A DNA stretch of 64,000 nt, taken from NCBI RefSeq assembly GCF_002368415.1, contig NZ_AP018290.1, forward strand, positions 9,663,717 through 9,727,716, read 5' to 3'. Made by a program: the position numbers and the translations under genes. Positions 27,397-37,156 of this stretch are shown here, one piece after another (position 1 is the stretch's first letter; every line of letters starts with the position of its first letter). The notes under the pieces were generated by a model. That model was not told the DNA's origin and made no database searches. It was given only the letters and a program-made list of their open reading frames with translations. Source of the DNA: Calothrix sp. NIES-4105 (GTDB lineage Bacteria; Cyanobacteriota; Cyanobacteriia; Cyanobacteriales; Nostocaceae).

Positions 27397-29920
27397 TTAT
27401 GTCCAGTTTCCTAGAAGTACGTATGCTGCCCAAAAGTACGGTGATTTGTAATCGGGATTTTTTAAGATTGCTACTTGCGCGCGTCGTAGTGCTTCGGCTT
27501 TTGAAATACCTGTTTTGTTAGCTTGAACCAGTTCGTCATAAAATTGACTGATTAGCTTGGCTGAGGCATCGTCGTTAACTTGCCATAGTGTTGCTATTGT
27601 ACTACGGGCGCCACTTCGCACTGCAACACCAGCGAGTCCAAGTGCAGATTTTGTGTCACCTGCAGCTGTTCCGCAAGCGCTAAGTACTAAGAGTTCAAGC
27701 GAATTATCGCGCGATAGTTCAACTGTTTTTAATACTCCGCTTAGGTCGTTAACTTTAATTTTGTCATCCCAAGTGACAATGAAAGTTTCTTCTGCGTTTG
27801 AGCTAAATTGACCGTGTGTTGCTAAATGTACTATGGGGAAGGGAGCAGTTGAAACTCGGCTTTTAAATGCGGAGTTTGTAAAGTTTTTATTAAATAATAC
27901 TTGAGATGGTATTTCCGACTGTATATTGCTTACTTCTTTTGCGACGCTTGGTAATGCCGAAAAGTTTTGTCGAGCTTCACTTAACCCTGCTACTAATGCT
28001 CCTAAACGCTCTTGTCGCAGTGAACGTGGCGCCAGTAATTGCAGTCCTGGTGTGAGGGCAATGCTATACTTTTCAATCAGAAATTGCTTACCATCGTATA
28101 ATGCTGACATTGGTATATTCCGCAAAACACCGTCTAAAACAAATACTAGTGTTTCAACTTTGCTGGTTGCAATATCATTTGCAGCAGGGCGAATTACCAA
28201 ATCATACATTGTTTTCAGCTTCGGCAACATCAAGTCAATAATTGCACCTGTTTGTTGTCTAAGGCCGTCATTTAAACGTGCTGCTAGTCGTTCAAACTCT
28301 TTATTATTGATTTTGGTTTTGTAGTAGCGAAACTCACGGTTATCTTTTGAGTCGGAACTGGCGCCTAATTTGGGTAAGCTGGCAATAACAGCAAGCTGGT
28401 CTTTAAGAATAATTGGGTAAATAACTGCTGCTTTGGCATCAACTTTATCTATCTGTTCAGGTTTGGCAGTCAAGCAAGCTTCGCGAAAGAAGTTATCGAG
28501 TTCAACTAACTGTAATCCTTCAATTACGTCACGCGCGGTTTTGAGATTATCTGTATTCTCTGAACCTACAAGCAATTCTACAAGTTCGCGATGAATAGGT
28601 TCAACAGCATTACGGAAAGAAAACTGTACGTCAGGACTTGCGGCTGCTAAATCTGCTCGTAATGATTTAATAGTTCCTACGGCTTCTTTATAAGCAGCAA
28701 TCGCAGTATCATTCTTATTTTGCGCTTTTGTTACCCTTCCTAACTGCCACTGCCACAAATACGCAATGTCAAGAGCATTAACTTGTTGAGCGAGTTGAAG
28801 TGCTTGTGAAGTCAGCTTTTCTGCTTCTTTCCACTGCTTCGTTTGTTCGTAAACACTGCCAAGACTACCTTCTGCATAAGCGAGTGTACGGGGGTTGCCT
28901 AATTCCTGCGCTTGTTTTATCGCAACTGCTAAAATATTTGCAGTATCGCGCGTTAAATCATTAGAACGCATCCGCATCATCGTTTGAGCAAGATTTATGC
29001 GCGCGTCGATAGCAGTTTGACTTTGTGGTAATGCTTCAACTTCTTTTCTGACCTCTGGCAACAAGCTTTTAACAACATCTTGGTAAGCTAAGTTGATTTA
29101 ACTGTGCTTGAACTTTAATTGCGGGTGCAGATGCAGCTTGCTTATAAAAGTTTAGCGCAGCTTGTGTATCAACTTGTATGCGCTCTCTGTCATCTATAGT
29201 ACTATCGAAGTTTATCTGCGCGCGGGATGTATTTCCAAGACTAAGTTGTGTCAGCGCGATAGTTTCAGGTAAATTTAACTTTTGGGCAATTACTAAAGTT
29301 CGTTCTAAAACAAGTTTAGCTTGAGGTAAATTACCAATTACCCGTAATGAATCTCCTAAAGTTCGCAATGCTGCTGTCTCAGGTGATGCGGGGACTTTTT
29401 CTAAAGTGGTTTTTAGGTCTTGTTTAGTGTTAGATAAATTTAATACTGATGCCAGTAACTCAACCGCACGACGATATAATCCTAAGTTTTGTAACGCTTT
29501 TGCTTGTTTGACTTGACTTACAAGCACTTGCTTAGGATTATTTTGCTGCTTATATAAAGATGCTGTACGCTCCCAAGTTTTCAACGCTGCTTCCGCTTGC
29601 CCGCGCGCGAGTAGTAACTCACCTTGGATATCATAGCTTTGTGTTAATGCGGATATTTGTCCTGGTTGTGAACTGCTACTTAATATGTTGATACTCTCGT
29701 TGATTGAAGTATCTGCATCGTTCCATTGTCCTAATTGTTGGTAAGATAGCGATAAGTTGCTTAGACTAATCGCTTGTTGAATTGGGTATGAAGCTATTTG
29801 ATAAGCTTTCGCTGCTTGTTGAAATAGTTTTGCTGCTTCAGAATATTTACCTTCTTTATATAAAGTGCGCGCGGTTTGTTCGAGAGAGGCGCCGGATTGT
29901 GTTATAGATACAGTGGATGT
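27397..29920 (-). pseudogene. Second TPR-CHAT gene, frameshifted and without an intact start
   Basis: Reading from the right: SGASLEQTARTLYKEGKYSE and following TPR units run in frame from about 29920, with no ATG and a TGA at about 29940; a possible signal-peptide start in the same frame is at 30076, beyond that stop. The frame continues through 29584 to QLNQLSLP, where a one-base shift near 29080-29090 breaks it; the next frame resumes with YQDVVKSLLPEVRKE. The CHAT domain is otherwise intact, with IVHLATHGQF (His) and LVLSACGTAAGD (Cys). Total coding length, about 840 codons, matches the intact paralog at 3740-6310. One frameshift plus one upstream nonsense codon imply loss of function, or errors in the sequence. 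Confidence 0.75.
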
Positions 29921-30181
29921 AGAGAAGTAAAAGTATATTCTCGATCAACAGCGTGCGGTACACACAGAAGTCCTATGACGCACCAGCGCAAAGAATATAC
30001 TAGGCAGCAACGTTGTGGTAAAGGTTTGCAAGAAATACGTTTGGTTAATGTTCGAGCTACTGTTGTTAATAAACATCAAAAAGATAAATCATTAACTTAG
30101 TGTGTATGTAATTTATATATGGGACGGGCAGGGATGCCCATTCCACAAGAGTAATAAAATAGATAACTGGCGCCTATAAAG

Positions 30182-31438
30182 TTAATCTTCTGTTATATGA
30201 ATAACAATAACGGTAGCATAAGAGTCAATTACTGATTCTGGTACAATGATTGTTAACTCCCCCATTGGGTTAGGATTAAATGATTCCATAATTGCACAGC
30301 GAGTAGTGTATTCAAGAGGGGTTTTATCTTTCAAATTGTATACAGATTTTATTTTTTTAATCGGTACTCCTCGTACAGAAATTGTTTCGTATGGTTTCCA
30401 AAGTAAATGTAAATAAATTAAATTTTCTCTACGGGTAGATGAACCATAAAATTGCCAAGGTTCTAATCCAGGTTTTGTGCCGATAATACTTTCTGCATGT
30501 GCCTGCATCCAGGTTTCTACTGCTGCTAAACGTTCTAAGAATTCTGGTTGAATTTGTCCATCACCCATTGGAGCAACATTTAATAATAAATTGCCACCTC
30601 TACCTGCTACTTCGCTAAGAGTATGTATTATTTGTCGTGATGATTTAAAATTAGTATCTACAGAATTATAACCCCAACTTTCATTAATAGTCATGCAAGT
30701 TTCCCACATGGTATCAAGAGGTTGGGGAGGGATGAATTGCTCCGGGGTCGTAAAGTCACCGAAACCTGGTAAACGGTCGTTGATTAAAATATCTGGTTGC
30801 AACGCCCGAATCATATCATTTAGTTCTGCTGCGCGCCATTGTTGGGGTGTTCGCTCCCAACTACCATCAAACCAAATAATATCAATTTTGCCATAGTTTG
30901 TTAGTAGTTCTCGCACTTGGGCAAACATAAAATCTGTAAATTTATGCCATTGCTCGGTTGTAGGTTGACGGTGCTTTAAAAGATTGTAAGGTTTATCAGC
31001 TTCTGTAAAAGCTGGATAATCAGGGTGATGCCAATCGATTAAAGAAAAATATAACCCAATACGAATGCCTTCAGAACGCATTGCCTCTATAAATTCTTTT
31101 ACAATGTCTTTCTGATATGGCGAATTACGAATCGAAAAATCTGAAGCTTGAGTGTCAAACATCGCAAAGCCATCGTGATGTTTAGCTGTCAAAATGGCAT
31201 ATTGCATTCCCAAGCGTTTTGCTAAACGTGCCCACTCTTGAGGATTATATTTTTGTGGGTTGAAAGTTTTTGCGCTTTGATGATACTCATCAACTTTAAT
31301 GTTATTACAAAAAGGTAAGCTGAATACACCCCCTGCAAGTGGCCACGATAACTCACACCCAAGCTGAGAACTATGTCCCCAGTGGACAAACATTCCAAAT
31401 CGAGCAGTGTTAAACCAATTATCAATATTCTCTGACAT
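30182..31438 (-). CDS. Alpha-L-fucosidase, GH29 (418 aa)
   Basis: GH29 family enzyme: N-terminal WFNTARFGMFVHWGHSS, LAKRLGMQYAILTAKHHDG with the conserved His pair, and the catalytic nucleophile Asp in IDIIWFDGSW. WETCMTINESWGYN and GGNLLLNVAPMGDGQI follow, as in retaining fucosidases. The C-terminal part is a small beta domain. It hydrolyses alpha-L-fucosyl residues from glycans. There is no signal peptide, so it acts in the cytoplasm unless exported by another route. The start is ATG 31438 with GGAGGAG seven bases before it; an in-frame GTG is two codons earlier. It may recycle self-made fucosylated polysaccharide or use imported oligosaccharide (inference). Confidence 0.9.
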   Translation of the reverse strand: MSENIDNWFNTARFGMFVHWGHSSQLGCELSWPLAGGVFSLPFCNNIKVDEYHQSAKTFNPQKYNPQEWARLAKRLGMQYAILTAKHHDGFAMFDTQASDFSIRNSPYQKDIVKEFIEAMRSEGIRIGLYFSLIDWHHPDYPAFTEADKPYNLLKHRQPTTEQWHKFTDFMFAQVRELLTNYGKIDIIWFDGSWERTPQQWRAAELNDMIRALQPDILINDRLPGFGDFTTPEQFIPPQPLDTMWETCMTINESWGYNSVDTNFKSSRQIIHTLSEVAGRGGNLLLNVAPMGDGQIQPEFLERLAAVETWMQAHAESIIGTKPGLEPWQFYGSSTRRENLIYLHLLWKPYETISVRGVPIKKIKSVYNLKDKTPLEYTTRCAIMESFNPNPMGELTIIVPESVIDSYATVIVIHITED

Positions 31439-31611
31439 TATCACGCTCCTCCATTTTGAAGTAACCGTTCAAGGGCGCCTACTATATAATTACCGAATAA
31501 TGCGCCATTCTTATCTACGCATTTAACCGTGTAACTTGTATGGAAAACAAGAAAGGCGTCTCTTCTAACCAGCAAGAGGCGCCTGTTCAACACTTAGATG
31601 TTATGAATTAT

Positions 31612-31812
31612 TTAACTGAGTAGTTTTTCTCGACGAATAATTTCACCAAGAACGGCTTGACAACGCTTGCTAGTTTCATAAGCCTTACGCATAAGCTCAT
31701 GTCCCTCTTTTCGCTTACCTGCATGTATAAGTTCTACACCCTGCTTACTGTAAGCTGTTAATTCGGAGGATAGTTCCTTTGCTCTGGCTCTTAAATCTTC
31801 TGTTGTTTTCAT
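31612..31812 (-). CDS. Small helical protein (66 aa), hypothetical
   Basis: A 66-residue, charged, all-helical protein: LRARAKELSSELTAYSKQGV, then a TPR-like helix pair HAGKRKEGHELMRKAYETSK. There is no signal or motif I recognise. Its ATG overlaps the TGA of the preceding short frame (31809), so the two are probably co-translated. It belongs to a group of three genes with the secreted protein at 31975. Function unknown. Confidence 0.5.
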   Translation of the reverse strand: MKTTEDLRARAKELSSELTAYSKQGVELIHAGKRKEGHELMRKAYETSKRCQAVLGEIIRREKLLS

Positions 31813-31979
31813 TGTTGTTGCTCCAATTCGGAAATTAAAGACTCTAGATTCTCAGCCTGTTCAAATATTCTATCCGCTTGACTTTGCAGGAAGTCAGCAT
31901 CCGCCAGGTCGTTATTGTTTAACGCTTCCTGTGCAACTGCTAATTTATTACGATGTGTTAAGATTGTTGAAGGATTAAT
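31809..31979 (-). CDS. Short helical ORF without an AUG start, coupled to both neighbours
   Basis: An open frame of 56 codons with the content LAVAQEALNNNDLADADFLQ then RIFEQAENLESLISELEQQQ, a coiled-coil-like peptide. It has no ATG, GTG or TTG at its head; the only possible start is ATT at 31979-31977, overlapping the TAA of the upstream gene, and its TGA overlaps the next ATG. Coupling at both ends and good composition argue for expression, but a non-AUG start is rare, so it may be the remnant of a larger protein. Confidence 0.35.
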   Translation of the reverse strand: MNPSTILTHRNKLAVAQEALNNNDLADADFLQSQADRIFEQAENLESLISELEQQQ

Positions 31980-32352
31980 ATGTTACAGTTCCTTGCTCTT
32001 GAAGTATTAATTTTCCGCTTTTATAGACTTGCAGTTGATTATTTGCAGTAACTTGGTAAAGATATTGATTATTACGAAATTCATAACCAAGGAAACGGCT
32101 TGGGGTGACTCCATCGGCGCCTATTGTGTGAATTGTTTTTCCTGTTAAACGAATTGATTTGCCTGTCTTTAAATCTTTGCCAACATATGTAACATTGTTA
32201 CAAGTTACATTTCCTTCTGCACAGTTTCTTGTAATTTTGACGCTGAAATGTTTTGTCTTTAGTGTTTCTGCATTAGCAATTCCGGCAAGTAAAGTTGCAC
32301 TAAATATTGGTAATAAAACGAAATATATTGCATTCTTTTTGAGGTGAAACAT
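31975..32352 (-). CDS. Small secreted protein (125 aa), hypothetical
   Basis: Signal peptide of about 28 residues (KKNAIYFVLLPIFSATLLAG, ending ANAE). The mature part has two close cysteines (NCAEGNVTC) and alternates strand and turn, ending VYKSGKLILQEQGTVTY. This is typical of small periplasmic beta-rich proteins of unknown role in cyanobacteria. AGGA is ten bases before the ATG. It heads a group of three short genes on the same strand with overlapping ends. Confidence 0.6.
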   Translation of the reverse strand: MFHLKKNAIYFVLLPIFSATLLAGIANAETLKTKHFSVKITRNCAEGNVTCNNVTYVGKDLKTGKSIRLTGKTIHTIGADGVTPSRFLGYEFRNNQYLYQVTANNQLQVYKSGKLILQEQGTVTY

Positions 32353-32400
32353 ATTGTTATATCCTGTATCTATAAGATTATATTTATAGATACAAATTGG

Positions 32401-34215
32401 CTAATTGAATTCCGTAAAATAGTTTTTTGAAACTCGTTCTACTTGTTTAGGTGCCTGCATTTGTGTAAAAATCTCAATTGCTCGGTTGAAAGCCTCTCTA
32501 CTTGATGGTGATTGCAGGTTTTGGTACGTTAGACCTAGTTGAAAGTAAGCTACGGCTAAATCACACTTGGCGCCAATCTTATCTAATAATTCTATTGCTT
32601 GTGCGTGATATGTAAGCGCGAGTTCAAATTCTGACTGATGATCGTATATTTGTGCTAACCCACTTAGGGATTTTGCTTTTACTTGTGTGTAGTGACTTTT
32701 TTCGGCAAAGTTTAATGCAGTGGTAAACATTTGCTTGGCTTGAATATAATCACCTAAGTTTAGATATGTTTGACCAAGCATTTGAATAAAATATGTGTGT
32801 CTACCTGTATGTTCGTTTAGTTCTTGTATGATGATTTGAGATGTTGTTACTGCTTCGCGCGCTTTTTCATGAAATCCTGAGTAAGAATTTACTAATGCTA
32901 GACATACCGAAGCTTTTTCTGCCCAGCGGTGATGGTCGGTGTTTTGCGCTTTGTCTATAACTTGTTGAAATAGTTGTGATGATGCTTCGAGTTCCCACAG
33001 GTCGAGTTGATATAACCCGATACTTAATAGCGAATCTACTTCAAGCATCCGTAAATAATATATTTTATGTTTATTCTCTTGCTGAGGTATTAGAGATTTG
33101 AGGTTTTTTGTTGCTAGTTGTATCGTTTTTTGTTGGCATGTAATTGCTAAGTTGATTTTACCTGTAATCCAGTATAAGTCTCCGAGGATGTTGTAAAGTT
33201 CGCTTAGGTTATGAGATTCTAGCCTACGGCAAATGCTCCGCATTACGCTACGCTCAGAATGATAGTTTTCAACTTTTTGAATGATTTGATTGATTAGGGA
33301 AATTAGGGGTTGTACGCACCCCATTCTGTATAATGTGCTGCCAAGTGGTAAGTATTGGCGCCATTGATTATTTCTGCTTTTGAGGATAACTTTGCCTGCT
33401 AGCTCGAATTGATTGATTTCAATATAGTGATAGTAAGCTTCTAGTGCTTGTATGGCATCTTTGAAGGTGGTTATTTGCTGTATGCTTTCCGTCCAAAATT
33501 CTGCTGCTTTTTGGTTGGTTATTTCCCAGTCTGTACTTGTACGTAAGCGTGAAATAGCTTCCGCGCGGATTACTGGATGTAACCAATATTCTCCTTGATG
33601 ACATTCTATTAAAGAACGGTTTCGTAATGAGGTGATAATTTGACGATGTTCTATAGCTGGTATATCCCAAAGTAAACTATAAAGTCCAGAGGTGGGAATT
33701 TTTGCTACGTCTTGATAACGATAACAGCCTAAACGGCATAATAAACGATAGGCTGATAAGTCAAGAGACTGTAAACGGTTAATTTGACTAACTGTTAAAT
33801 TCTTTAAATCGGTGACTGCAAGCGGGTCTGCGCGATTTTCCTGCCAGTATCGAGCCATGTTACCTGCAAAGTCTTCTTGAATTGTACCGCAGAGTATACC
33901 CATTGCTTTGGCATTTCCACCATACGCGCGCTGCATATCTTCTAAGGTTGGTAAATCTATTTCTGCTCCTCGGTTCTGAAAAAAGTGTAACCATGCGGAT
34001 TTTTCTAAACCTGGAAGACGGTAATGTTCGACGTTTAAACTTGGTTCACATAACCTATCGCGACTCGTTATTATAGTTGTTGAATCAACGTGCGTATCAC
34101 TCAACACTCTTAATAACTCAACGTAATTCCTGTGTGCCTCGATAAATCTACCTTGCCCATCAAGCGCGGATTCTATATTGTCAATTAATACACCAATCTT
34201 AGTACAGTTAATCAA
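32401..34215 (-). CDS. NB-ARC/TPR (STAND) protein lacking its N-terminal half (604 aa)
   Basis: The open frame begins, at a TTG, right before the Walker B of an NB-ARC ATPase: KIGVLIDNIESALDGQGRF, followed by IITSRDRL (sensor), GGNAKAMGILCG, the winged-helix region HRQIITSLRNRSLIECH and WLHPVIRAEAI, then TPR repeats from about residue 250 to the end. The Walker A and any effector domain are absent. Exactly at this 5' edge the opposite strand begins a ferritin-like gene, also missing its N-terminus, so a deletion or inversion joined two genes near 34205. STAND proteins are signal switches, often in immunity; without Walker A this one is unlikely to work. I keep it as CDS because the remaining frame is fully open. 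Confidence 0.65.
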   Translation of the reverse strand: MINCTKIGVLIDNIESALDGQGRFIEAHRNYVELLRVLSDTHVDSTTIITSRDRLCEPSLNVEHYRLPGLEKSAWLHFFQNRGAEIDLPTLEDMQRAYGGNAKAMGILCGTIQEDFAGNMARYWQENRADPLAVTDLKNLTVSQINRLQSLDLSAYRLLCRLGCYRYQDVAKIPTSGLYSLLWDIPAIEHRQIITSLRNRSLIECHQGEYWLHPVIRAEAISRLRTSTDWEITNQKAAEFWTESIQQITTFKDAIQALEAYYHYIEINQFELAGKVILKSRNNQWRQYLPLGSTLYRMGCVQPLISLINQIIQKVENYHSERSVMRSICRRLESHNLSELYNILGDLYWITGKINLAITCQQKTIQLATKNLKSLIPQQENKHKIYYLRMLEVDSLLSIGLYQLDLWELEASSQLFQQVIDKAQNTDHHRWAEKASVCLALVNSYSGFHEKAREAVTTSQIIIQELNEHTGRHTYFIQMLGQTYLNLGDYIQAKQMFTTALNFAEKSHYTQVKAKSLSGLAQIYDHQSEFELALTYHAQAIELLDKIGAKCDLAVAYFQLGLTYQNLQSPSSREAFNRAIEIFTQMQAPKQVERVSKNYFTEFN

Positions 34216-34788
34216 AACGGAGAATTAATAGAACTTGGTCTGTGGGAAAAAGAAGAACGACAACACACTCCAGCACTAGTAAAAATTTATCAGCAATTGA
34301 CAGGGGAAAAAATCACACCGACACTTCGCACGGTTCGAGGTTATCTACCTACAAATAATCCACACGAAGATTTATATCGTCATGGGTTACATCGAGTTGC
34401 AACTGAATATGGCGCCACATGTCTATATATATATATATGGATGATGGCACACACAATAGGCGAGTTACATGATGTACTTGAGCAACTTGCCATAGACGAA
34501 ATTAATCATATGACAAAGTTTTGGGGTTTTGGAGTTTGGGCATACCCCAATACATCTTTACAGCGAGTTCTCAGTATCTTCATCAAAACCCGTCGTCAAA
34601 GTGAAGTACGTAACAATTTATTCCGCACCCTCGCCCGTATGATGAAGACGCTGAATTGGAGAGCCTGGACATTGAACAATAAAATCACTTTGCTTTTAGT
34701 ACTTTTTTATACAATAACGCGGTTATTGAAATGGAATAACACCCTGACACCGCAATACTTGGGTGAATTATTTGGAATGAATCACTAA
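34206..34788 (+). pseudogene. Ferritin-like domain protein, N-terminally truncated
   Basis: An open frame reads ELIELGLWEKEERQHTPALV, YRHGLHRVATEYGATCLYIY and then LEQLAIDEINHMTKFWGFG, the E-E-x-x-H-type metal motifs of a ferritin-like helical protein (as in cyanobacterial DUF/ferritin-like membrane-associated oxidases). The frame is open from the junction at about 34206, with no proper start; a TTG is at 34297. The first helix pair is missing. A (TA)n run at 34423-34437 alters the region after ATC. The C-terminus ends in a hydrophobic segment. It is broken at the same point as the NB-ARC gene on the other strand. Confidence 0.55.
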
Positions 34789-34810
34789 TTATTAATTTGA
34801 TCAAAATCCT

Positions 34811-35554
34811 ATGAATATACCTATTGATTTGGAATTGCAGCGTTTACCACAACATGTAGCTTTAATCATGGATGGAAACGGTCGCTGGGCAAAAAAGCGT
34901 GGACTACCACGTATTGCAGGACATCGGCAAGGAGTAAGAACTTTAAAAGAGATACTACGATGCTGTAAAGATTGGGGAATTAAAGCGCTAACTGTATATG
35001 CTTTCTCTACAGAAAATTGGGGTAGACCGTTTGAGGAAGTTGAGTTTTTGATGCGGTTATTCGAGCGCGCGCTGAAAAAAGAGTTAGAAGCAATGCACTC
35101 AGAAGGTGTACAAATCAGATTTATTGGTGACTTATCTGCTTTACCCCAGTCACTTGTTAAACTTATTGACCTTGCCGTAGAAAAAACAAAGTACAATCAA
35201 ACACTCCAATTTAATATCGCCGTCAACTATGGTGGGCGCCATGAAATAATCAATGCATGTCGTCAAATTGGAGAACTTGTGCAAACAGGCAAACTAGACG
35301 CATCAGAAATAAACGAACAGTTATTTTCACAACAGCTATACACCGCAAATTCAGTAGAACCAGACTTACTCATCCGTACCAGTGGAGAAATGCGCTTAAG
35401 TAACTTTTTACTCTGGCAAATGGCTTATACAGAAATGTATTTTACAGATGTCCTCTTCCCCGACTTTGATAGAACGGCTTTTCATCAGGCTTTACTAAGT
35501 TACCAAAAACGTGACCGTAGATTTGGCACACTTAAAACATCTTTGTCCGCATGA
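34811..35554 (+). CDS. uppS: Isoprenyl transferase, undecaprenyl diphosphate synthase type (247 aa)
   Basis: Cis-prenyltransferase with all family signatures: [17 protein letters not shown] (Asp and the pyrophosphate loop), [32 protein letters not shown], and near the C-terminus [21 protein letters not shown]. It condenses IPP onto allylic diphosphates to make the C55 lipid carrier for peptidoglycan and surface polysaccharide. There is no Shine-Dalgarno; the ATG at 34811 lies 19 bases after the ferritin-like stop. Many cyanobacteria have more than one copy; whether this is the essential one cannot be told here. The supply of polyprenyl carrier fits the polysaccharide genes further along. Confidence 0.93.
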   Translation: MNIPIDLELQRLPQHVALIMDGNGRWAKKRGLPRIAGHRQGVRTLKEILRCCKDWGIKALTVYAFSTENWGRPFEEVEFLMRLFERALKKELEAMHSEGVQIRFIGDLSALPQSLVKLIDLAVEKTKYNQTLQFNIAVNYGGRHEIINACRQIGELVQTGKLDASEINEQLFSQQLYTANSVEPDLLIRTSGEMRLSNFLLWQMAYTEMYFTDVLFPDFDRTAFHQALLSYQKRDRRFGTLKTSLSA

Positions 35555-35592
35555 GGATAAAATACACCAAGTAGAGTTCAAGTTAAATAAAC

Positions 35593-36060
35593 ATGCGTGT
35601 ACTACTTGGTGGAATAATAATCAGTCTTGGGCTATCTTCACTCCCAGTCCAAGCACAACAGCCAAAAGTCTCAGATTCTCAGGTTGCAGCGATGGTTGAG
35701 GCACTTCGACAATCGGCGCCAAAAAATACACCAAATGACGGTCTTTACAGCGATTGGCAGGTAAAACCAGGAACTGTTAAATTATGGACGAATTTTTGTC
35801 TCAAAAAAGAATTAACGCCGACGCAGTTTGAAAATGACCCAGCAACCGCGCGCAAAGTTGTATCATGTGTAATCAACCGTGAATTAAGCAAGCAACTTAA
35901 GGCGATTCCCAATAATGAAACTGCCGCTGTAGGTAGTGTTGCTTGTTGGTGGATGACTGGTAATTACACTGGTTGCAATCGTGGATTTACCGCTGACTTT
36001 GTTAAAAATGTGACTAAACGCTATCAGCAGCAGCGCTCAAAACCTGAACCACAGCGCTAA
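35593..36060 (+). CDS. Secreted small Cys-containing protein (155 aa), hypothetical
   Basis: Signal peptide MRVLLGGIIISLGLSSLPVQ with cleavage near AQAQ. The mature part is helical with four cysteines: WTNFCLKKELTP, VVSCVINREL, and AVGSVACWWMTGNYTGC near the end, likely forming two disulfides in the periplasm. The family is, as far as I recall, found in cyanobacteria only and has no function assigned. It follows uppS by 38 bp and may share its transcript. A small hairpin at 36103 ends the unit. Confidence 0.65.
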   Translation: MRVLLGGIIISLGLSSLPVQAQQPKVSDSQVAAMVEALRQSAPKNTPNDGLYSDWQVKPGTVKLWTNFCLKKELTPTQFENDPATARKVVSCVINRELSKQLKAIPNNETAAVGSVACWWMTGNYTGCNRGFTADFVKNVTKRYQQQRSKPEPQR

Positions 36061-36102
36061 TACTACTAAAAATTCCTTCTTCTAATTGTGGGTAATTGTG
36101 GA

Positions 36103-36120
36103 ACGGCTGTCCCCAGCCGT
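36103..36120. terminator. ACGGCTG-tccc-CAGCCGT hairpin
   Basis: A 7-bp perfect stem with a 4-base loop between converging genes (stop at 36060, stop at 36183). It is a common cyanobacterial dispersed repeat, possibly a bidirectional terminator. Confidence 0.45.
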
Positions 36121-36182
36121 CTCCTCATATTTATAGTTTAAATCTACGACCACCGCAAAGGCAATTTGCAAGTCTCTAATAT

Positions 36183-36824
36183 CTACTTGGTAACGCTGAT
36201 TAATTGCCCCAACCGCTTAAAAATACTAAGAACTATATACAAATCATTCCCTGGATTAAATATATAGAATAATCGAGATAATGCGTATTTTGCTGTTCCT
36301 TGCTTAACTAACTTCACGAATAGGAAACTACCACCGTTAGTAACTAAACCGTATATCGGTTTCTCAGAATCAGAAAGTGCTAGCATATAAGATAGTAACT
36401 GCGGTTTTCCCACTTCCACTGAAAAAGCAGCTTGCTTGGACTCAATAACTACCACTGTTAACTGTTCAGACAATACCAATACGTCTATATTGCCTTTAAC
36501 GGTTACTCCGTCATCATCAGCAGAAATTTGTACCGACTTTTCGGACTTAATATGAAATGGTGAGAGATAGAAGTCCGCTAAATCTAAAAGATGAGATATC
36601 ACAACCATCTTAACTGTGTTTTCTAGTAAAGGAGGATACCTGAGTAAATTTGAGTAGCTTGCCTTTACTCTATCAAGCCGCTGTTTCTCGGCGCCTGTAA
36701 TTTCTGGTAAGTTGTCTTGCCACTCTCGGAAAAACTGCTCATCCTCAACCCATTGAAGTCCAAAATTTGTTTCCAACGTAAGCATTGTAATATCTTTTGC
36801 TTGTACAGTTGGCGCTTGAGTCAT
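36183..36824 (-). CDS. PD-(D/E)XK nuclease-like protein, restriction-subunit-R type (213 aa)
   Basis: The C-terminal half shows the PD-(D/E)XK core of HsdR_N-like proteins: GNIDVLVLSEQLTVVVIESK (Asp, then Glu-x-Lys) followed by a helix with PQLLSYMLA and GLVTNGGSFLFVK. The N-terminal half is helical. There is no helicase part; such short proteins are abundant in cyanobacteria and annotated as restriction endonuclease subunit R, with no proven activity. It stands alone, no methylase or specificity gene nearby. No Shine-Dalgarno is seen before the ATG at 36824. Confidence 0.7.
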   Translation of the reverse strand: MTQAPTVQAKDITMLTLETNFGLQWVEDEQFFREWQDNLPEITGAEKQRLDRVKASYSNLLRYPPLLENTVKMVVISHLLDLADFYLSPFHIKSEKSVQISADDDGVTVKGNIDVLVLSEQLTVVVIESKQAAFSVEVGKPQLLSYMLALSDSEKPIYGLVTNGGSFLFVKLVKQGTAKYALSRLFYIFNPGNDLYIVLSIFKRLGQLISVTK

Positions 36825-37156
36825 AATTTTATTAATGTTTTAAACGAAGTTTTTATTGTTCATTTTTGTCCAGCTATCAATTTTTATAGCACATTTGTTT
36901 TACTTGTCTTAGGTAAAAACCTGTTTTTAAGGAATCTTTAACTAATAATTGTTAAACGAACTCATATCGAATATGACTTTTTCAGTAAAGACTTACATGT
37001 TTAGTCTCTACATTGTATTGGGTTATTATATCTATCTTGTGGTTGAATTCACATTAAACCCTTGGTTAGTAGACGAATTAATTATACCGATGGCATGATG
37101 AAAATAATTTATATATGATTAGTTAAATTATTTGTTGGATATATTAATTATTAACG
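36825..37156. other. Divergent intergenic region with degenerate repeat
   Basis: Upstream region of the hybrid kinase and the PD-(D/E)XK gene. It holds a degenerate copy of the TGTAGAGAC family at 36985-37011 (GTAAAGACTTACATGTTTAG, then TCTCTAC). No gene is seen. Confidence 0.5.

Noticed and set aside
29876-30100. 74-codon plus-strand frame
   Set aside because: Antisense to the 5' region of the CHAT pseudogene, no recognisable content.
31612-32352. Toxin-antitoxin pair in the short overlapping genes
   Set aside because: No toxin or antitoxin motif; the first product is a secreted protein.
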